Both the position numbers and the translations under genes were made by a program. Below, in pieces: positions 16,554 to 26,640 of a stretch of DNA of 64,000 nt. The stretch is from positions 25,140 to 89,139 of the forward strand of contig CAIOIC010000089.1 of assembly GCA_903858275.1 (NCBI GenBank). Direction: 5' to 3'. The stretch comes from an uncultured Verrucomicrobia subdivision 3 bacterium (GTDB taxonomy: Bacteria; Verrucomicrobiota; Verrucomicrobiia; Limisphaerales; UBA11358). Positions within the stretch are counted from its first letter, which is position 1; the number at the start of each line of letters is the position of its first letter. The notes below the pieces were generated by a model, which worked only from the letters and a program-made list of their open reading frames with translations, searched no databases and was not told the DNA's origin.

Positions 16554-16943
16554 TCATGGCTCAAAAAACTTTTTGCCGAGAAACGGGAAATGGTTCAGCC
16601 AGCTGTCCAGCTTGACGAAAATCCAACTGAAGCAAATGCTCCAAACCGGAATTGAAACTAGCGCCAAAAACAAAAAAAACCATTTGTAGGTTCCAACCAT
16701 TACAGTATGGGTTTTGGCGACCAGCAAGTGAAGCGGTTGAAATAAATAAAAAACAGATCTCCAAACACTCGCCCAAGCATCCATCCATGCCGCACGAGAT
16801 TCGCCTTCAAGAATTGCAGTAAAACCACCTGAAAAGCTGTGTGCTCGAAATCCATAATTTAGAACTACGAAAAGAAAAACGAGGCTGAAACCAAAGTGAG
16901 CAATCGCCACTTTTCTCATTCTTCGTTTCAGCATCGTGTCCAT
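16554..16943 (-). CDS. Small membrane protein, unknown family
   Basis: 129 residues with three predicted membrane helices (about 11-30, 63-80 and 88-110). There is no recognisable motif. It starts 7 bases after the hflK-like stop on the same strand, so it is probably the last gene of the SPFH operon. Base composition is less GC-rich than in its neighbours. An alternative start is the Met at codon 4. Confidence 0.5.
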   Translation of the reverse strand: MDTMLKRRMRKVAIAHFGFSLVFLFVVLNYGFRAHSFSGGFTAILEGESRAAWMDAWASVWRSVFYLFQPLHLLVAKTHTVMVGTYKWFFLFLALVSIPVWSICFSWIFVKLDSWLNHFPFLGKKFFEP

Positions 16944-16950
16944 TTTCGTC

Positions 16951-18057
16951 TTACGGATTCGCCGCAGATTTCGGCTGGGGCGGTTCGCGGTTCAATTGTA
17001 AACGCAGTTCGCGCGGTTTGCCATCGGCGCGCTGGGGCAGAAAGATTTTATCCTGCACGTTCGGCAGCACGGCGGCCATGGTTTTGGCCAGTTCCAGTTC
17101 GGCAAACAGCTTGGGATTCTTTTCGTATTGCGGGAGCAGCTTGGCGAACGCTTCCGCATCCGAAGTCACGCCGGTGACAAAGCGGGTGCGGGCGGATTCA
17201 GCGGCGTTGAGGATGGAGGCCGCCGACGCGCCAGCCTGGCTGGCGATGCGGTTTTCCTCGCTCAAGGCGTCGTTGATGAGCTTGTCGCGGTTCTGCCGCG
17301 CGGTGGTGACCATCGCGAACACATCCTTCAACTGGCGCGGCGCAACGCTCTGCACCTGCACCTGATCCACCGCCACGCCGAGATGCTGGCGCTCGGCCAG
17401 TTCGATCACGCGCTGCCGGACGGCGTCCTGAAACCCGGCGATGTCGCGGGTGAGAATGTCGTCCACCTTGAAGCGCGCGGCGGTGAAGATAAGGGCATTG
17501 TTGGCGGCGTTCTGCAGGGCGCTGGCCACGCCGGCGAGATTGAATGCGTGGTTGGTGCCGCTGGTGAAATTGAAGATGGCCGTGCGCGGGTCATCGATGT
17601 GATACGAAACCGTGGCGCGAGTGTGGATGATGTTGCGGTCGGCGGTGACCACGTAGCCGTCAATCTGCGGATTCAGCGAACCGCCGGCGGGCGGCTCGGT
17701 GCCGGCGAGTTCCATCTCCGGCGTGGTGAGATACCAGCCGACGGTGGAAGTGACCTTCTGGATTTCGGTGATGGGAATGCGAACGACTTCGTCAATCGGA
17801 TACGGCAGCGACCAATGCAGGCCCGCGCCGAGCAGCATTTTCTGGCCTTCGCCCTGCGGCTTGCCGAAACGGAGAATGACGGCCTTCTCCTGCGGCCCGA
17901 CCGTGAAAAATCCGGCCGCAAAGATGATGACCACCAGCGCCACCAGCGCGATCTTAACGATGACGAAACTGCTGCGCAACGCCTCGGCCAGCGCCTGCGA
18001 ACCGGCGTCCTGCATTTCCGGCGCGGACGGATGATGGTGATGATCGTGGTCGCTCAT
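16951..18057 (-). CDS. hflK: SPFH/Band 7 protein, HflK-like
   Basis: His-rich cytoplasmic N-terminus (MSDHDHHHHPSAPEMQD), one membrane helix (about 32-52), then a Band 7 domain opening with VGPQEKAVILRFGKP and GLHWSLPYPIDEVVRI, typical of HflK. A C-terminal helical region precedes a Pro-rich end. In E. coli HflK and HflC form a membrane cage that modulates the FtsH protease; no ftsH lies in this window. It is the third of three consecutive SPFH genes (20941 to 16951) on the minus strand. Confidence 0.85.
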   Translation of the reverse strand: MSDHDHHHHPSAPEMQDAGSQALAEALRSSFVIVKIALVALVVIIFAAGFFTVGPQEKAVILRFGKPQGEGQKMLLGAGLHWSLPYPIDEVVRIPITEIQKVTSTVGWYLTTPEMELAGTEPPAGGSLNPQIDGYVVTADRNIIHTRATVSYHIDDPRTAIFNFTSGTNHAFNLAGVASALQNAANNALIFTAARFKVDDILTRDIAGFQDAVRQRVIELAERQHLGVAVDQVQVQSVAPRQLKDVFAMVTTARQNRDKLINDALSEENRIASQAGASAASILNAAESARTRFVTGVTSDAEAFAKLLPQYEKNPKLFAELELAKTMAAVLPNVQDKIFLPQRADGKPRELRLQLNREPPQPKSAANP

Positions 18058-18070
18058 GGAAAATTAAAAA

Positions 18071-18149
18071 ACATTCAACACCGAACATCCAACAAACGCC
18101 CGCGACGCCGAATCATTGGGCGCTGAGCGTTGAAGGTTGGTGGTTGAAA
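18071..18149. repeat. Inverted heptamer-array element between hflC-like and hflK-like genes
   Basis: Degenerate heptamers ACATTCA ACACCGA ACATCCA ACAAACG (18071-18098) face an inverted array GTTGAAG GTTGGTG GTTGAAA (18129-18149) across a 30-base spacer, so the transcript can fold into a long imperfect hairpin inside the operon. Confidence 0.7.
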
Positions 18150-18161
18150 GTTTCATTGAAA

Positions 18162-19070
18162 TCACTTCGTTGCGGGACTTTTTGGCAAATTCTGGAACAG
18201 GCTGAACGGCGGCGTGCGCTCGTCGAAAATCAGCGTGGACTTCTGATTCAACGAGCTTTTCAGCGCCTGCAGTTGCAACTGGAAAATCGCCAGTTCCGGG
18301 TTCTGCTGGAAGACGCCCAGGGTCTTCGCGGCCTCGGCCACACCCGCGCCCTCGATGCGCGTCGCTTCCGCCTGCGCATTGGCGATGACATCGGCAGCCT
18401 GACGTTCGGCGGCGGATTTGATCTTGGTCGCCTCGGCTTCGCCCTGGAACTGCGCCTCGCTGATATATTTCGTGCGCTCGGATTTCATGCGCTCAAAAAC
18501 GGTCTGGGTCACGCTTTCCGGCAGGCCGAGCTTTTTGACGCCGAGAAAATCAATGCTGATGCCGTATTTTTGCGACGCCAGCTCGCCTTGGACGGCGGCT
18601 TTGATTTCGTCCTCGATCGCCGCGAACTTGAGCTGCTTCGGGTCGGAATTCACGAAGTCGGACAAATTATGTTTGCCGATGACCGCCGCCTTGGCGCTGC
18701 GGAGCATGGTTTCCAACTGACGCTGGGCCGCCACCACCGAACCGCCGGCGAACTTCGGGAAAAATTCCTTCGCATCGGAAATCCGCCAGCCGACATAGAC
18801 GCTCGCCAGCAGCATCGTGTTGTCCGCCGTGAGGTTTTCGCTGAACTTGTCCTCGAAATTCTGCACGCGCTGATCGAAGCGATAGACCTGCTGGATGGGC
18901 CACGGCCATTTGAAATAGAGGTTCGGCTGGTCGATGTTCGCGGCGGCGGGCTTGCCGAACGTCGTCAGCACGGCGACTTCGGACTGGCGCACCTGGAAGG
19001 TGAAGAGCAGCAGCGCGAATATCACCACCAACACGGCGGCGATGACGATGGTAATCAGATTTTTTTTCAT
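18162..19070 (-). CDS. hflC: SPFH/Band 7 protein, HflC-like
   Basis: 302 residues: an N-terminal helix (ITIVIAAVLVVIFALLLFTF), then a Band 7 domain (QSEVAVLTTFGKPA, NLYFKWPWPIQQVYRFD) and the HflC-style coiled region with YISEAQFQGEAEATKIKSAA. Its ATG overlaps the stop of the larger SPFH gene (19067-19070, ATGA). The pair with the HflK-like gene suggests a heteromeric membrane scaffold. Confidence 0.85.
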   Translation of the reverse strand: MKKNLITIVIAAVLVVIFALLLFTFQVRQSEVAVLTTFGKPAAANIDQPNLYFKWPWPIQQVYRFDQRVQNFEDKFSENLTADNTMLLASVYVGWRISDAKEFFPKFAGGSVVAAQRQLETMLRSAKAAVIGKHNLSDFVNSDPKQLKFAAIEDEIKAAVQGELASQKYGISIDFLGVKKLGLPESVTQTVFERMKSERTKYISEAQFQGEAEATKIKSAAERQAADVIANAQAEATRIEGAGVAEAAKTLGVFQQNPELAIFQLQLQALKSSLNQKSTLIFDERTPPFSLFQNLPKSPATK

Positions 19071-20941
19071 GGCGTATTCGTGATGGAAAGGTTCAGCAGG
19101 TCGTCGCGGATTTTGTCTTCCAGATTGAAAATCACCACGTCCGACGTATTTGTGACGAGCAAAACATACTTGCGCGCGTTCTTGGTCGCGTCGGCGAAAG
19201 CCTGCGCATAGAGACGCTGGCGATAAACCGACGGAGCGGCGGCAAAGGCGGGAATCTGGTTCGTGAACAGCGCGGCCTCGGCAATTTTCGAGCTGACCAA
19301 CTGGGTGCGCTTCGCATCGGCGACATTCGTGATCGTGAAGGCCTGCGCGCCGGAAAGCGCGTTCAGGCGAATGGCCCCGGCTTCGGCATCGAGAATCTTG
19401 GCCAGCTTGGTCTGCTGCGCGCCGACGACTTTTTCGTAGGTCGCGGCGACTTCGCCGGCCGTCGGGGGATGAATGTCCTGCAGGCCGACAAAAATGATTT
19501 TCGCGCCCAGCGAACGGGCGTTGGCCGAGGCCTGGATCCGGTCGCGCAACACTTGCGCCGCCTGCAACCGGCCCTGCGACAGGACGTCGTTCAAATCCGT
19601 CCCGGCAAAATAGCGGATGACTTCCCGGGTCGCCAGATCCTGCAACAGCGCATCCGGCTCGTTGTTTTTATAGGCCCAGTCGGTGACATTTGTGATCTGG
19701 AATTGCACCGGAATACTGACGGTGATCAGCCCGACCGCCTGCGCCTTGGCCGCGTCATTCGTGCCGCTGCTCGCCGTCGCCGATGTAACTGTGGCCCGGT
19801 TGGCGACCAGAAAATTTTCTTCCTTCGCGTGCGCCACCGTCCAGAGAATCGTATTGGCGGTCTCGCCCTGCGCGTCCGGCGTGTAGCCGACGGCGAAAGA
19901 CTGAATCTGCTCGGTGCGGAAGCGGTAGATTTTATCCACCGGCCACGGCAGCTTGAAATGCGCGCCGGGATGAAGCGTCGCCACCGGTTTGCCGAAATGC
20001 TCCAGCACCGCCTGCTCGCCCACGTCCACAAACACCACGGTGGTGGATAAAATCAGCGCGGCAAACTGGAGAAGCAGCAGCGCGGCGAGATTTTTTTGCG
20101 CCGCCTGAAAAAACCACGTTTCGGAAACCTTGAAACCAAATTGATAGTCCAGCGTCTGCGCCGCCGTGGTGAACAGACTTTCCGGCTGCGCAAAAATGCC
20201 GACGACGCGGCTTTCGTAGAGCGGCCGGGCGATATTGCCCTTGATGCGCGGGCGGTAAATCTCCAGCAGCAGTGTCAGCAGGTTTTCTGCCGCCATCAGT
20301 CCCAGCAACGCGCACAAGCCGCGCGCCACCCAGAAATCGGCGCGGGGAAACTTCGCCTCGACGCCCGCGATACCGAGCGCGGTGAGCGCACAAACATAGG
20401 CGCCCGCCAGCAGAAAACTCGCGCCGGGCCGGAGCAGCCGGTGATTTTCAATCCGCGCAATCGTCACCGAAAAACGGCCGATCAAAAACAGCAGCAGCGC
20501 AAAAATGGCGAAGAGCGACAGCGACGCGGTGGCATTGGCGGCCTTGAGGCCGGTGGCGGCTTTGCCGGTCCAGTTCCACAACAGCCATGCGCCGCCCGCC
20601 TCGAGCAGCAGAATCAAAACCGCAAAGCCCGGCACAAAATATTTCTCAAATTGCAGCCGCGCATTCTGCGCCGGAAAACTGCCGCCATCCCTGGTTTCAA
20701 ACAGCGATGCACCCCGGCTGCGGGCGAGCTCGTCGAGTTCCAGTTTTTCCGCACGTTCGTTTTCTTCGAGCCGCATCTGGAACCAGCTGATGCCGGCCAG
20801 CAGCACGCCGAGGCCGAGGAAAACCGCCGCCGCCTGTCCCGCGAGCGATCCGGCCATGACGGTCACGCCGAGGCCGGCAAGAAAAACCAGCACCGAGACC
20901 GCGAGGTTCACCAGCCCGTTTTTTTGGATGTTTCGTTCCAT
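19067..20941 (-). CDS. Large SPFH protein with multi-helix membrane domain (HflK-related)
   Basis: 624 residues. The first ~300 carry about seven membrane helices (for example 12-30, 34-52, 105-125, 137-157, 170-190, 205-225, 283-303), and only then does the Band 7 domain start (FVDVGEQAVLEHFGKPVA, HFKLPWPVDKIYRFR). The remainder is HflK-like. This fusion of a polytopic domain to Band 7 is unlike E. coli HflK, which has one helix. It overlaps the HflC-like gene (ATGA) and begins one base after the ABC-2 permease stop, so permease and scaffold are made together. Confidence 0.78.
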   Translation of the reverse strand: MERNIQKNGLVNLAVSVLVFLAGLGVTVMAGSLAGQAAAVFLGLGVLLAGISWFQMRLEENERAEKLELDELARSRGASLFETRDGGSFPAQNARLQFEKYFVPGFAVLILLLEAGGAWLLWNWTGKAATGLKAANATASLSLFAIFALLLFLIGRFSVTIARIENHRLLRPGASFLLAGAYVCALTALGIAGVEAKFPRADFWVARGLCALLGLMAAENLLTLLLEIYRPRIKGNIARPLYESRVVGIFAQPESLFTTAAQTLDYQFGFKVSETWFFQAAQKNLAALLLLQFAALILSTTVVFVDVGEQAVLEHFGKPVATLHPGAHFKLPWPVDKIYRFRTEQIQSFAVGYTPDAQGETANTILWTVAHAKEENFLVANRATVTSATASSGTNDAAKAQAVGLITVSIPVQFQITNVTDWAYKNNEPDALLQDLATREVIRYFAGTDLNDVLSQGRLQAAQVLRDRIQASANARSLGAKIIFVGLQDIHPPTAGEVAATYEKVVGAQQTKLAKILDAEAGAIRLNALSGAQAFTITNVADAKRTQLVSSKIAEAALFTNQIPAFAAAPSVYRQRLYAQAFADATKNARKYVLLVTNTSDVVIFNLEDKIRDDLLNLSITNTP

Positions 20942-20942
20942 T

Positions 20943-21905
20943 TTAACTCAGTTCTCGTTCATCAAACAGCGCCACGCCCACGGCCAGCGCCGCGACGGCA
21001 TAGCAGACCGCGTAGCCGAGCGCCTTGCCGACGTATGCCCATTGAAACGTGTTTTTGCCCGTTTCGAGCGCATCGGCTAGCCAGAAAAGCTGCCAGTTCG
21101 GGACGAGGCTGTAAAGCGCTGACGCCCACCAAGCGCCTTTGGCGGCGAGCAAACCAAAGAAATAATCCGACATCAGCCCGACCAGAAAAACCGCCGAGCA
21201 AACCGCCAGCGTCGCAATCATGTCCAATCGCGTGGAACATGCCAGCGCCACCGCCGCGAGAATCCAGAGCGCAAAAAGGATTAACAACCCCGCCGGAATC
21301 AGCCGCCAGTCCACTGACGTATGCTGATCAAGGGCCGCCGTCTGTTCGGTAAACTGAAAAATAACGAAGACCGCGAGCGTGATCAACACGACCAGCGCAA
21401 TCACCGCGTCACTGACAAACGGACGGCGCAGGAAAAAATTACTGAAACCGGCCAGCGCGTAGGCCAGCAGAATGCCGACGCCAAAAATCCCGATGGCCTG
21501 AAGATTGGTTTTGCCATAGGCGTCGAACGCCATCCAACTCGCGGTCATCACGCCAATCATGTTGACGTAAGCCAGCAATGCCAGCGCCGCCGCGAGGCCG
21601 GCAAATTTAGCCAGCAGAAACTGCGCGCGGCCGACCGGCTTGGACAGCACCGCCAGCGCCGTGCCGGTGCGGATTTCCCGCGCCAGCGAGGCCGACGCAC
21701 TCAACACCGCGCCGAACAGGCCCGTCAGCAGCATCACCGCCAGCGCGCTGGTCTTGACGAGCTTCATTTCGTCACCGAACGCAAAGTAATACGGCACGGC
21801 GAGAAAAATCTCGAACAGCACGGAGCCCGTCAGCAGCAGCAGAAAAATCGGCTGCCGAATGAGCTCCATGAACGCATTGACCGCAATGTTGCGAAATTGT
21901 CGCAT
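20943..21905 (-). CDS. ABC-2 type transporter permease coupled to SPFH genes
   Basis: 320 residues with about six to seven hydrophobic helices; the N-terminal pattern FMELIRQPIFLLLLTGSVLFE and the loop LAREIRTGTALAVLSKPVGRAQFLLAK are typical of ABC-2 permeases (NatB/GldF-like). No ATPase gene is adjacent; the nearest is at 12498. The stop is one base from the start of the SPFH gene. It may form a transporter organised by the SPFH scaffold; this is inference from coupling. Confidence 0.78.
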   Translation of the reverse strand: MRQFRNIAVNAFMELIRQPIFLLLLTGSVLFEIFLAVPYYFAFGDEMKLVKTSALAVMLLTGLFGAVLSASASLAREIRTGTALAVLSKPVGRAQFLLAKFAGLAAALALLAYVNMIGVMTASWMAFDAYGKTNLQAIGIFGVGILLAYALAGFSNFFLRRPFVSDAVIALVVLITLAVFVIFQFTEQTAALDQHTSVDWRLIPAGLLILFALWILAAVALACSTRLDMIATLAVCSAVFLVGLMSDYFFGLLAAKGAWWASALYSLVPNWQLFWLADALETGKNTFQWAYVGKALGYAVCYAVAALAVGVALFDERELS

Positions 21906-22081
21906 GAATGAAACAAAAGTTTAAGCGCCGGGCAAAAAATTACCAGCGGTTATTCCTTTTGATATCCAAATGATTTCCACTGTTATGGAGCGTAAAAGCG
22001 GCTGAATTGTTCAAAAACAGAAAACGATTGCAGTTCGTTTTAAACGCCCCTACCTTCCGCTTCAAGGAATTTGACCTGTTT

Positions 22082-23419
22082 ATGCCCTTCCAACCTTCCA
22101 AATCCGCCGCCCCGCCCGCCAAACGCTGTTGTTGCCTTTCGCTCACGCAACAGATTCTCCTCGGCCTAGTGCTCGGCTGCATCTTGGGCTGGTGGATGGG
22201 AGAAATATCGCCGGAGGCAAAAGCGACATGGGACACCTGGCTGAAGGTCGTGCGGGACATTTTTTTGCACCTGATCAAGGCGATGATCGCTCCGCTCATC
22301 TTCGCCAGCGTGGTGCAGGGCATTGCCGGCACGGGCGACATGAAGAAAGTCGGGCGCATCGGTTTCAAAGCGCTCATCTATTTTGAGATCATCACCACGC
22401 TGGCTTTGGCCGTCGGATTATTGGCCGTGAACATTGTGAAACCCGGAGCCGGGGTGACGGCGGCGGCAGGCAGCGGCAGCGGCACGGCTTCGCTCGCCAA
22501 GCCGCTCTCCGCCGCCGAGACGGTGCTGCACACGTTTCCCACGAGTTTGATTGATGCGATGGCGCGCAACGACGTGCTGCAAATCGTGGCTTTTTCCGTG
22601 CTGTTCGCCATGGCGGTCATCGCCGCGGGCCAAACGGGCAAACCCGTGCTGGAATTCTGCGGTAGCCTGACGCAGGTGATGTTCAAGTTCGCCGGCATCA
22701 TTATGAAGTTCGCGCCGTTCGGTGTGGGCGCGGCCATAGCCGTCACGGTCGGGCACCAGGGATTAGGTTCGCTGAAGACGCTGGGGCTGCTGGTGATCAC
22801 GCTTTACGGCACGCTAGTGGTATTCATGGTGGTGGTGTTTGGGGCGGTAATCTGGATTGCAAGAATTCCGCTGAAACCATTCATCCGCGCGGTGCGTGAG
22901 CCGTTCATCCTCGCCTTCACCACCGCCAATAGCGAGGCCGCCTTGCCCAAGGCGTTTGATTTGATGGAGCGTTTCGGTGTGCCACGCGGCATCGTGGGCT
23001 TTGTGTTGCCGGCGGGTTATTCATTCAATCTGGACGGCTCCACGCTTTATCTTGCGCTGGCTTCGGTTTTTGTTGCGCAGGTGGCGGAAACCACCACCGG
23101 AGTGCATTTTGGCTTGGGGCAGCAAATCATGATGGTGCTGACGCTCATGCTGACGTCGAAAGGCGTGGCCGCCGTGCCGCGAGCGTCATTTTTGGTGCTG
23201 GTGGCGGCACTGCAATCTTTCAATCTGCCGGTGGAAGGCGCGTTTCTGATTCTTGGCGTGGATGCCCTGCTCGACATGGCCCGCACCTCGGTGAACGTCA
23301 CCGGCAACTGTCTCGCGAGCGTCGTGGTCGCGCGCTGGGAAAACGAGTTTGATGAATCAAAGGCGCTCGCCAATTTCGGCACGGTTGAGGCGGCGGAGAA
23401 AAGCGAGGAAAGTTCGTAG
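22082..23419 (+). CDS. Dicarboxylate/amino acid:cation symporter (DAACS family)
   Basis: Secondary transporter of the GltP/DctA group. The diagnostic regions are AMIAPLIFASVVQGI (helix 2), FTTANSEAALPKAFD (re-entrant hairpin 1, Ser-rich), YSFNLDGSTLYLALA (helix 7 NMDGT-like motif) and SKGVAAVPRASFLVL (hairpin 2). It probably takes up glutamate, aspartate or C4-dicarboxylates with Na+ or H+. The start at 22082 (MPFQPSKSAAPP) is chosen because it is followed by the first helix; AAGGAA lies about 11 bases upstream. It is transcribed toward purL. Confidence 0.87.
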   Translation: MPFQPSKSAAPPAKRCCCLSLTQQILLGLVLGCILGWWMGEISPEAKATWDTWLKVVRDIFLHLIKAMIAPLIFASVVQGIAGTGDMKKVGRIGFKALIYFEIITTLALAVGLLAVNIVKPGAGVTAAAGSGSGTASLAKPLSAAETVLHTFPTSLIDAMARNDVLQIVAFSVLFAMAVIAAGQTGKPVLEFCGSLTQVMFKFAGIIMKFAPFGVGAAIAVTVGHQGLGSLKTLGLLVITLYGTLVVFMVVVFGAVIWIARIPLKPFIRAVREPFILAFTTANSEAALPKAFDLMERFGVPRGIVGFVLPAGYSFNLDGSTLYLALASVFVAQVAETTTGVHFGLGQQIMMVLTLMLTSKGVAAVPRASFLVLVAALQSFNLPVEGAFLILGVDALLDMARTSVNVTGNCLASVVVARWENEFDESKALANFGTVEAAEKSEESS

Positions 23420-23436
23420 ATTCTTGGCGATTAAAG

Positions 23437-23472
23437 CAACAAGCAACGCTGCTTTGGCAACGCCGCTTGTTG
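23437..23472. terminator. Putative bidirectional terminator hairpin
   Basis: CAACAAGC at 23437-23444 pairs with GCTTGTTG at 23465-23472, and the interior continues with an imperfect stem around a TTTG loop. It sits between the convergent symporter and purL genes. No long T-run follows, so factor-independent termination is uncertain. Confidence 0.35.
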
Positions 23473-23496
23473 GGAATAATTATGCTCTGTTAGAGT

Positions 23497-25917
23497 TTAC
23501 GCCATTGCGCGGGCGATGCTGTTCCACCAAGCGTCGTACAATTCGGTGAGCGGGGCGGCAAATTCGCCAGCCACGGTCTTCACCGTCAGCTGGTCGCCGC
23601 CGACTTTGCCGATTTGCACTGCGGGCACGCCCATGAGCTTGGCGCGTTCGACCACCTTTACGGCGTCGAGGGCTTTGCAAGTGATGACGATGCGCGATTG
23701 GGTTTCACCGAAGAGAAGGGCGTCGAGGCGGACGGCTTTATTTGTGAGTCGGCTCTGATCTTCCCCGGAATTTGTATGGAGCGGACTCACGTCCGCTGCT
23801 ACCCGAGAGAGATCAACCGTGGCGCCGATGAGGCGCGGGGTTTCGCGGGCGATGAGCTGGCTGATGCAGCTTTCCGCAAGCGCGACGGCGAGGCCGCCTT
23901 CGCTGCAATCGTGCGCGCTCTTCACGAGGCCGGATTGGATCAGGCCGATGAGCGTGGTGTGCAGCGTCTTCGCGACTTCGAGGTCGCAACGCGGCGGCGA
24001 ACCGTTCTTCCGGCCGTGGACGACTTGTAAATAGGCGCTACCACCGAGACCGAAAATCGGGTCAGCCTGGTCCACCGCGTCGCCGAGCAGGATGATGGCG
24101 TCGCCCTCGTCCTTGAACCATTGGGTGGTGACGTGCTCCAGCTTTTCGATGAGGCCGACGACGGAAATCGTGGGGGTCGGATCGATCGGACCGGCGGGAT
24201 TCTGGTTATAGAGCGAGCAGTTGCCGCCGGTGACGGGCGCGTTGAAGGCCTGGCAACCTTCGGCCAGGCCGCGCACGGATTCCTTGATCTGCCAGAACAG
24301 CTCAGGCTTGAGCGGGCTGGGCATGTTGAGATTGTCCGTGGCGCCGAGCGGCAACGCGCCGGAGCAGGCGAGATTGCGGCAGGCCTCGGCCACGGCGATT
24401 TTCGCGCCTTCGTAGGGATCGAGATAAACGTAGCCGCCGTTGCAGTCCACGGTCATGGCGATGAGCTTTTCGGGCACTGGCGTGCCGGCCACCCTGGCCG
24501 CCAAGTCGGCGGTCATCACGGGCAAAGAATCGGTTTTGATGCGGATGACGGCGGCGTCGCTGCCGGGCAGGACGACCGAGCCGTCGCGCACCTGATGATC
24601 GTATTGGCGATAGACCCAGTTCTTCGACGCGATGCTCGGCCAAGCCAAAAGCTTTAACAAATCGGAGATGGGAGATTGGCTATCGGGAATTCCATCCAGC
24701 CGGAACGCGCGGACGTCTTTGAGATAGGCGGGCTCAACGCCTTCGCGATGATAGACCGGCGATTCATCGGCGATCTTCTTCGCGGGAATGTCCACGACGA
24801 GTTTGCCGCCGTGGCGCACCTTCATGTGGCCGGTGTCGGTGATGATGCCGATCTCGGCCCACGGCAGATCCCATTTGTCGAAAATGCGCTTCACTTCCTC
24901 TTCGCGGCCCTTGTGGACGACGATGAGCATGCGTTCCTGCGACTCCGAGAGCATGAGTTCGTAGCTGCTCATTTTCGCGGCGCGTTGCGGAACTTTGTCG
25001 AGTTCGATCTCGATGCCGGTGCCGGCGCGCGCAGCCATTTCGCAGGTGGAACAGGTCAACCCCGCCGCGCCCATGTCCTGCATGCCGGCGACCGCGCCGG
25101 TGGCGAGCAGCTCCAGACACGCTTCGCACACGAGTTTTTCCATGAACGGATCGCCGACCTGCACCGCGCCGCGCTGCTGTTCGGACGATTCCTCGGTCAA
25201 ATCCTGCGACGCAAACGCCGCGCCCGCGAGCCCGTCGCGACCCGTCGCCGGGCCGACGTAAAACACGGGATTGCCCACGCCCCTTGCCGCGCCGCGCGTG
25301 ATCTGCTCGTGGCGCAGCACGCCGAGGCAGAACGCGTTCACGAGTGGATTACCTTGATACGTCTTGTCGAAATACACCTCGCCCGCGACAGTCGGGATAC
25401 CGAAACAATTGCCGTAATGCGCGATGCCGCTGACGACGCCCGCAAACAATCTCCGATTGTTGGCGATTTCAGCTTTCGAATTTGAAAGGTCCGATTCGCC
25501 GTTCGCCGTGATCGGCCCGAACCGCAGCGAGTTGACCGCGCAGACGGGGCGCGCGCCCATCGTAAAGATGTCGCGCACGATGCCGCCGACGCCGGTGGTG
25601 GCGCCCTGAAACGGCTCGACCGCGCTCGGGTGGTTGTGGGACTCGATCTTGAACGCGATGGCGATGCCGTCGCCGATGTCAATGATGCCGGCGTTTTCCT
25701 CGCCCGCGCCGACGAGTATCTTCGGCGACTTGGTGGGGAAGGTCTTGAGCAGCGGCTTGGTGTTTTTGTAGCTGCAATGCTCGCTCCACATCACGGAAAA
25801 AATGCCGAGCTCGGTGTAGCTCGGCGTGCGGCCGAGGATGGCCACGGCATGCTGGTATTCTTCCGGCGTGAGGTTGTGCTTCGCGACGAGTTCGGGAGTG
25901 ATGGCGGGTTCGGTCAT
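23497..25917 (-). CDS. purL: Phosphoribosylformylglycinamidine synthase subunit PurL with three short extra segments
   Basis: Small-type PurL (806 residues), the synthetase subunit converting FGAR to FGAM with ATP and ammonia from PurQ. Signatures include [20 protein letters not shown] and [15 protein letters not shown] at the N-terminus, [16 protein letters not shown] in the centre and [14 protein letters not shown] near the C-terminus. Three segments are extra compared with the usual family: about 138-155 ([15 protein letters not shown]), about 409-419 ([11 protein letters not shown]) and about 702-727 ([18 protein letters not shown]). Their DNA is repeat-like: degenerate 7-base periods in the first two, and a palindrome of the AGCGGAC...GTCCGCT type in the third. 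It follows purQ by 12 bases. Confidence 0.95.
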   Translation of the reverse strand: MTEPAITPELVAKHNLTPEEYQHAVAILGRTPSYTELGIFSVMWSEHCSYKNTKPLLKTFPTKSPKILVGAGEENAGIIDIGDGIAIAFKIESHNHPSAVEPFQGATTGVGGIVRDIFTMGARPVCAVNSLRFGPITANGESDLSNSKAEIANNRRLFAGVVSGIAHYGNCFGIPTVAGEVYFDKTYQGNPLVNAFCLGVLRHEQITRGAARGVGNPVFYVGPATGRDGLAGAAFASQDLTEESSEQQRGAVQVGDPFMEKLVCEACLELLATGAVAGMQDMGAAGLTCSTCEMAARAGTGIEIELDKVPQRAAKMSSYELMLSESQERMLIVVHKGREEEVKRIFDKWDLPWAEIGIITDTGHMKVRHGGKLVVDIPAKKIADESPVYHREGVEPAYLKDVRAFRLDGIPDSQSPISDLLKLLAWPSIASKNWVYRQYDHQVRDGSVVLPGSDAAVIRIKTDSLPVMTADLAARVAGTPVPEKLIAMTVDCNGGYVYLDPYEGAKIAVAEACRNLACSGALPLGATDNLNMPSPLKPELFWQIKESVRGLAEGCQAFNAPVTGGNCSLYNQNPAGPIDPTPTISVVGLIEKLEHVTTQWFKDEGDAIILLGDAVDQADPIFGLGGSAYLQVVHGRKNGSPPRCDLEVAKTLHTTLIGLIQSGLVKSAHDCSEGGLAVALAESCISQLIARETPRLIGATVDLSRVAADVSPLHTNSGEDQSRLTNKAVRLDALLFGETQSRIVITCKALDAVKVVERAKLMGVPAVQIGKVGGDQLTVKTVAGEFAAPLTELYDAWWNSIARAMA
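23780..23797. repeat. Palindrome inside purL
   Basis: AGCGGACTCACGTCCGCT, 7-base arms, followed by GCTAC. The same layout with different arm sequence occurs inside the aminotransferase gene at 30621-30638, also followed by GCTAC. Confidence 0.8.
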
Positions 25918-25929
25918 CGGAGAAATTTA

Positions 25930-26640
25930 TTAAGCCGCTTGCGCGACGGTTTTGTTTTTGAGCGCGGCGAAGATGCTTTCGAAAATCCATTTACCGTCGG
26001 CGCTGCCGAGGAGCGGTTCGCAGGCGCGTTCGGGATGCGGCATCAGGCCGGCCACGTTGCGCTTTTCATTGCAGATGCCGGCGATATTCAGCAGCGCGCC
26101 GTTCGGATTTGCGCTGTCGGTCAGGTTGCCGTCCTGATCGCAATATTGCCACAGGATCTGGTTGTTGGCCTTGAGTTTCGCAAGCGTTTCTTCGTCGGCA
26201 AAATAGCAGCCTTCGCCATGGGCGATGGGCACGCGGAGAATTTTTCCCGCGGGAATTTTGCTCGTGAACGGAGAATCGTTCGTGGCGGTCTTGAGGAAAA
26301 TGTTTTCGCAGTGGAATTGCAGGTCGCGGTTGCGGATGAGCGCGCCGGGCAGCAGGTGCGATTCGGTCAGGACTTGAAAGCCGTTGCAGATGCCGATGAC
26401 GAGGCCGCCGTTGTCGGCGAATTGTTTCACGGCCTGCATCACGGGGCTGAACCGCGCGATCGCGCCGCAGCGCAGGTAATCGCCGTAACTGAAACCGCCG
26501 GGCACGATGACGCAGTCGGTATCGCCGAGCGAGGCGTCCTTGTGCCAGACGAGGCGCGCGGAATGACCGAAGTGCCGCACGGCGTGGACGGCGTCCTGGT
26601 CGCAGTTGCTGGCGGGGAATTGGAGGACGGCAAAGTTCAT
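25930..26640 (-). CDS. purQ: Phosphoribosylformylglycinamidine synthase subunit PurQ
   Basis: Class I glutamine amidotransferase subunit delivering ammonia to Pur[10 protein letters not shown] holds the nucleophilic Cys, and [13 protein letters not shown] holds the catalytic His/Glu. [18 protein letters not shown] is the PurQ-specific loop. 236 residues is the normal size. Its start overlaps the purS stop (ATGA), so purS-purQ-purL form one operon. Confidence 0.95.
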   Translation of the reverse strand: MNFAVLQFPASNCDQDAVHAVRHFGHSARLVWHKDASLGDTDCVIVPGGFSYGDYLRCGAIARFSPVMQAVKQFADNGGLVIGICNGFQVLTESHLLPGALIRNRDLQFHCENIFLKTATNDSPFTSKIPAGKILRVPIAHGEGCYFADEETLAKLKANNQILWQYCDQDGNLTDSANPNGALLNIAGICNEKRNVAGLMPHPERACEPLLGSADGKWIFESIFAALKNKTVAQAA

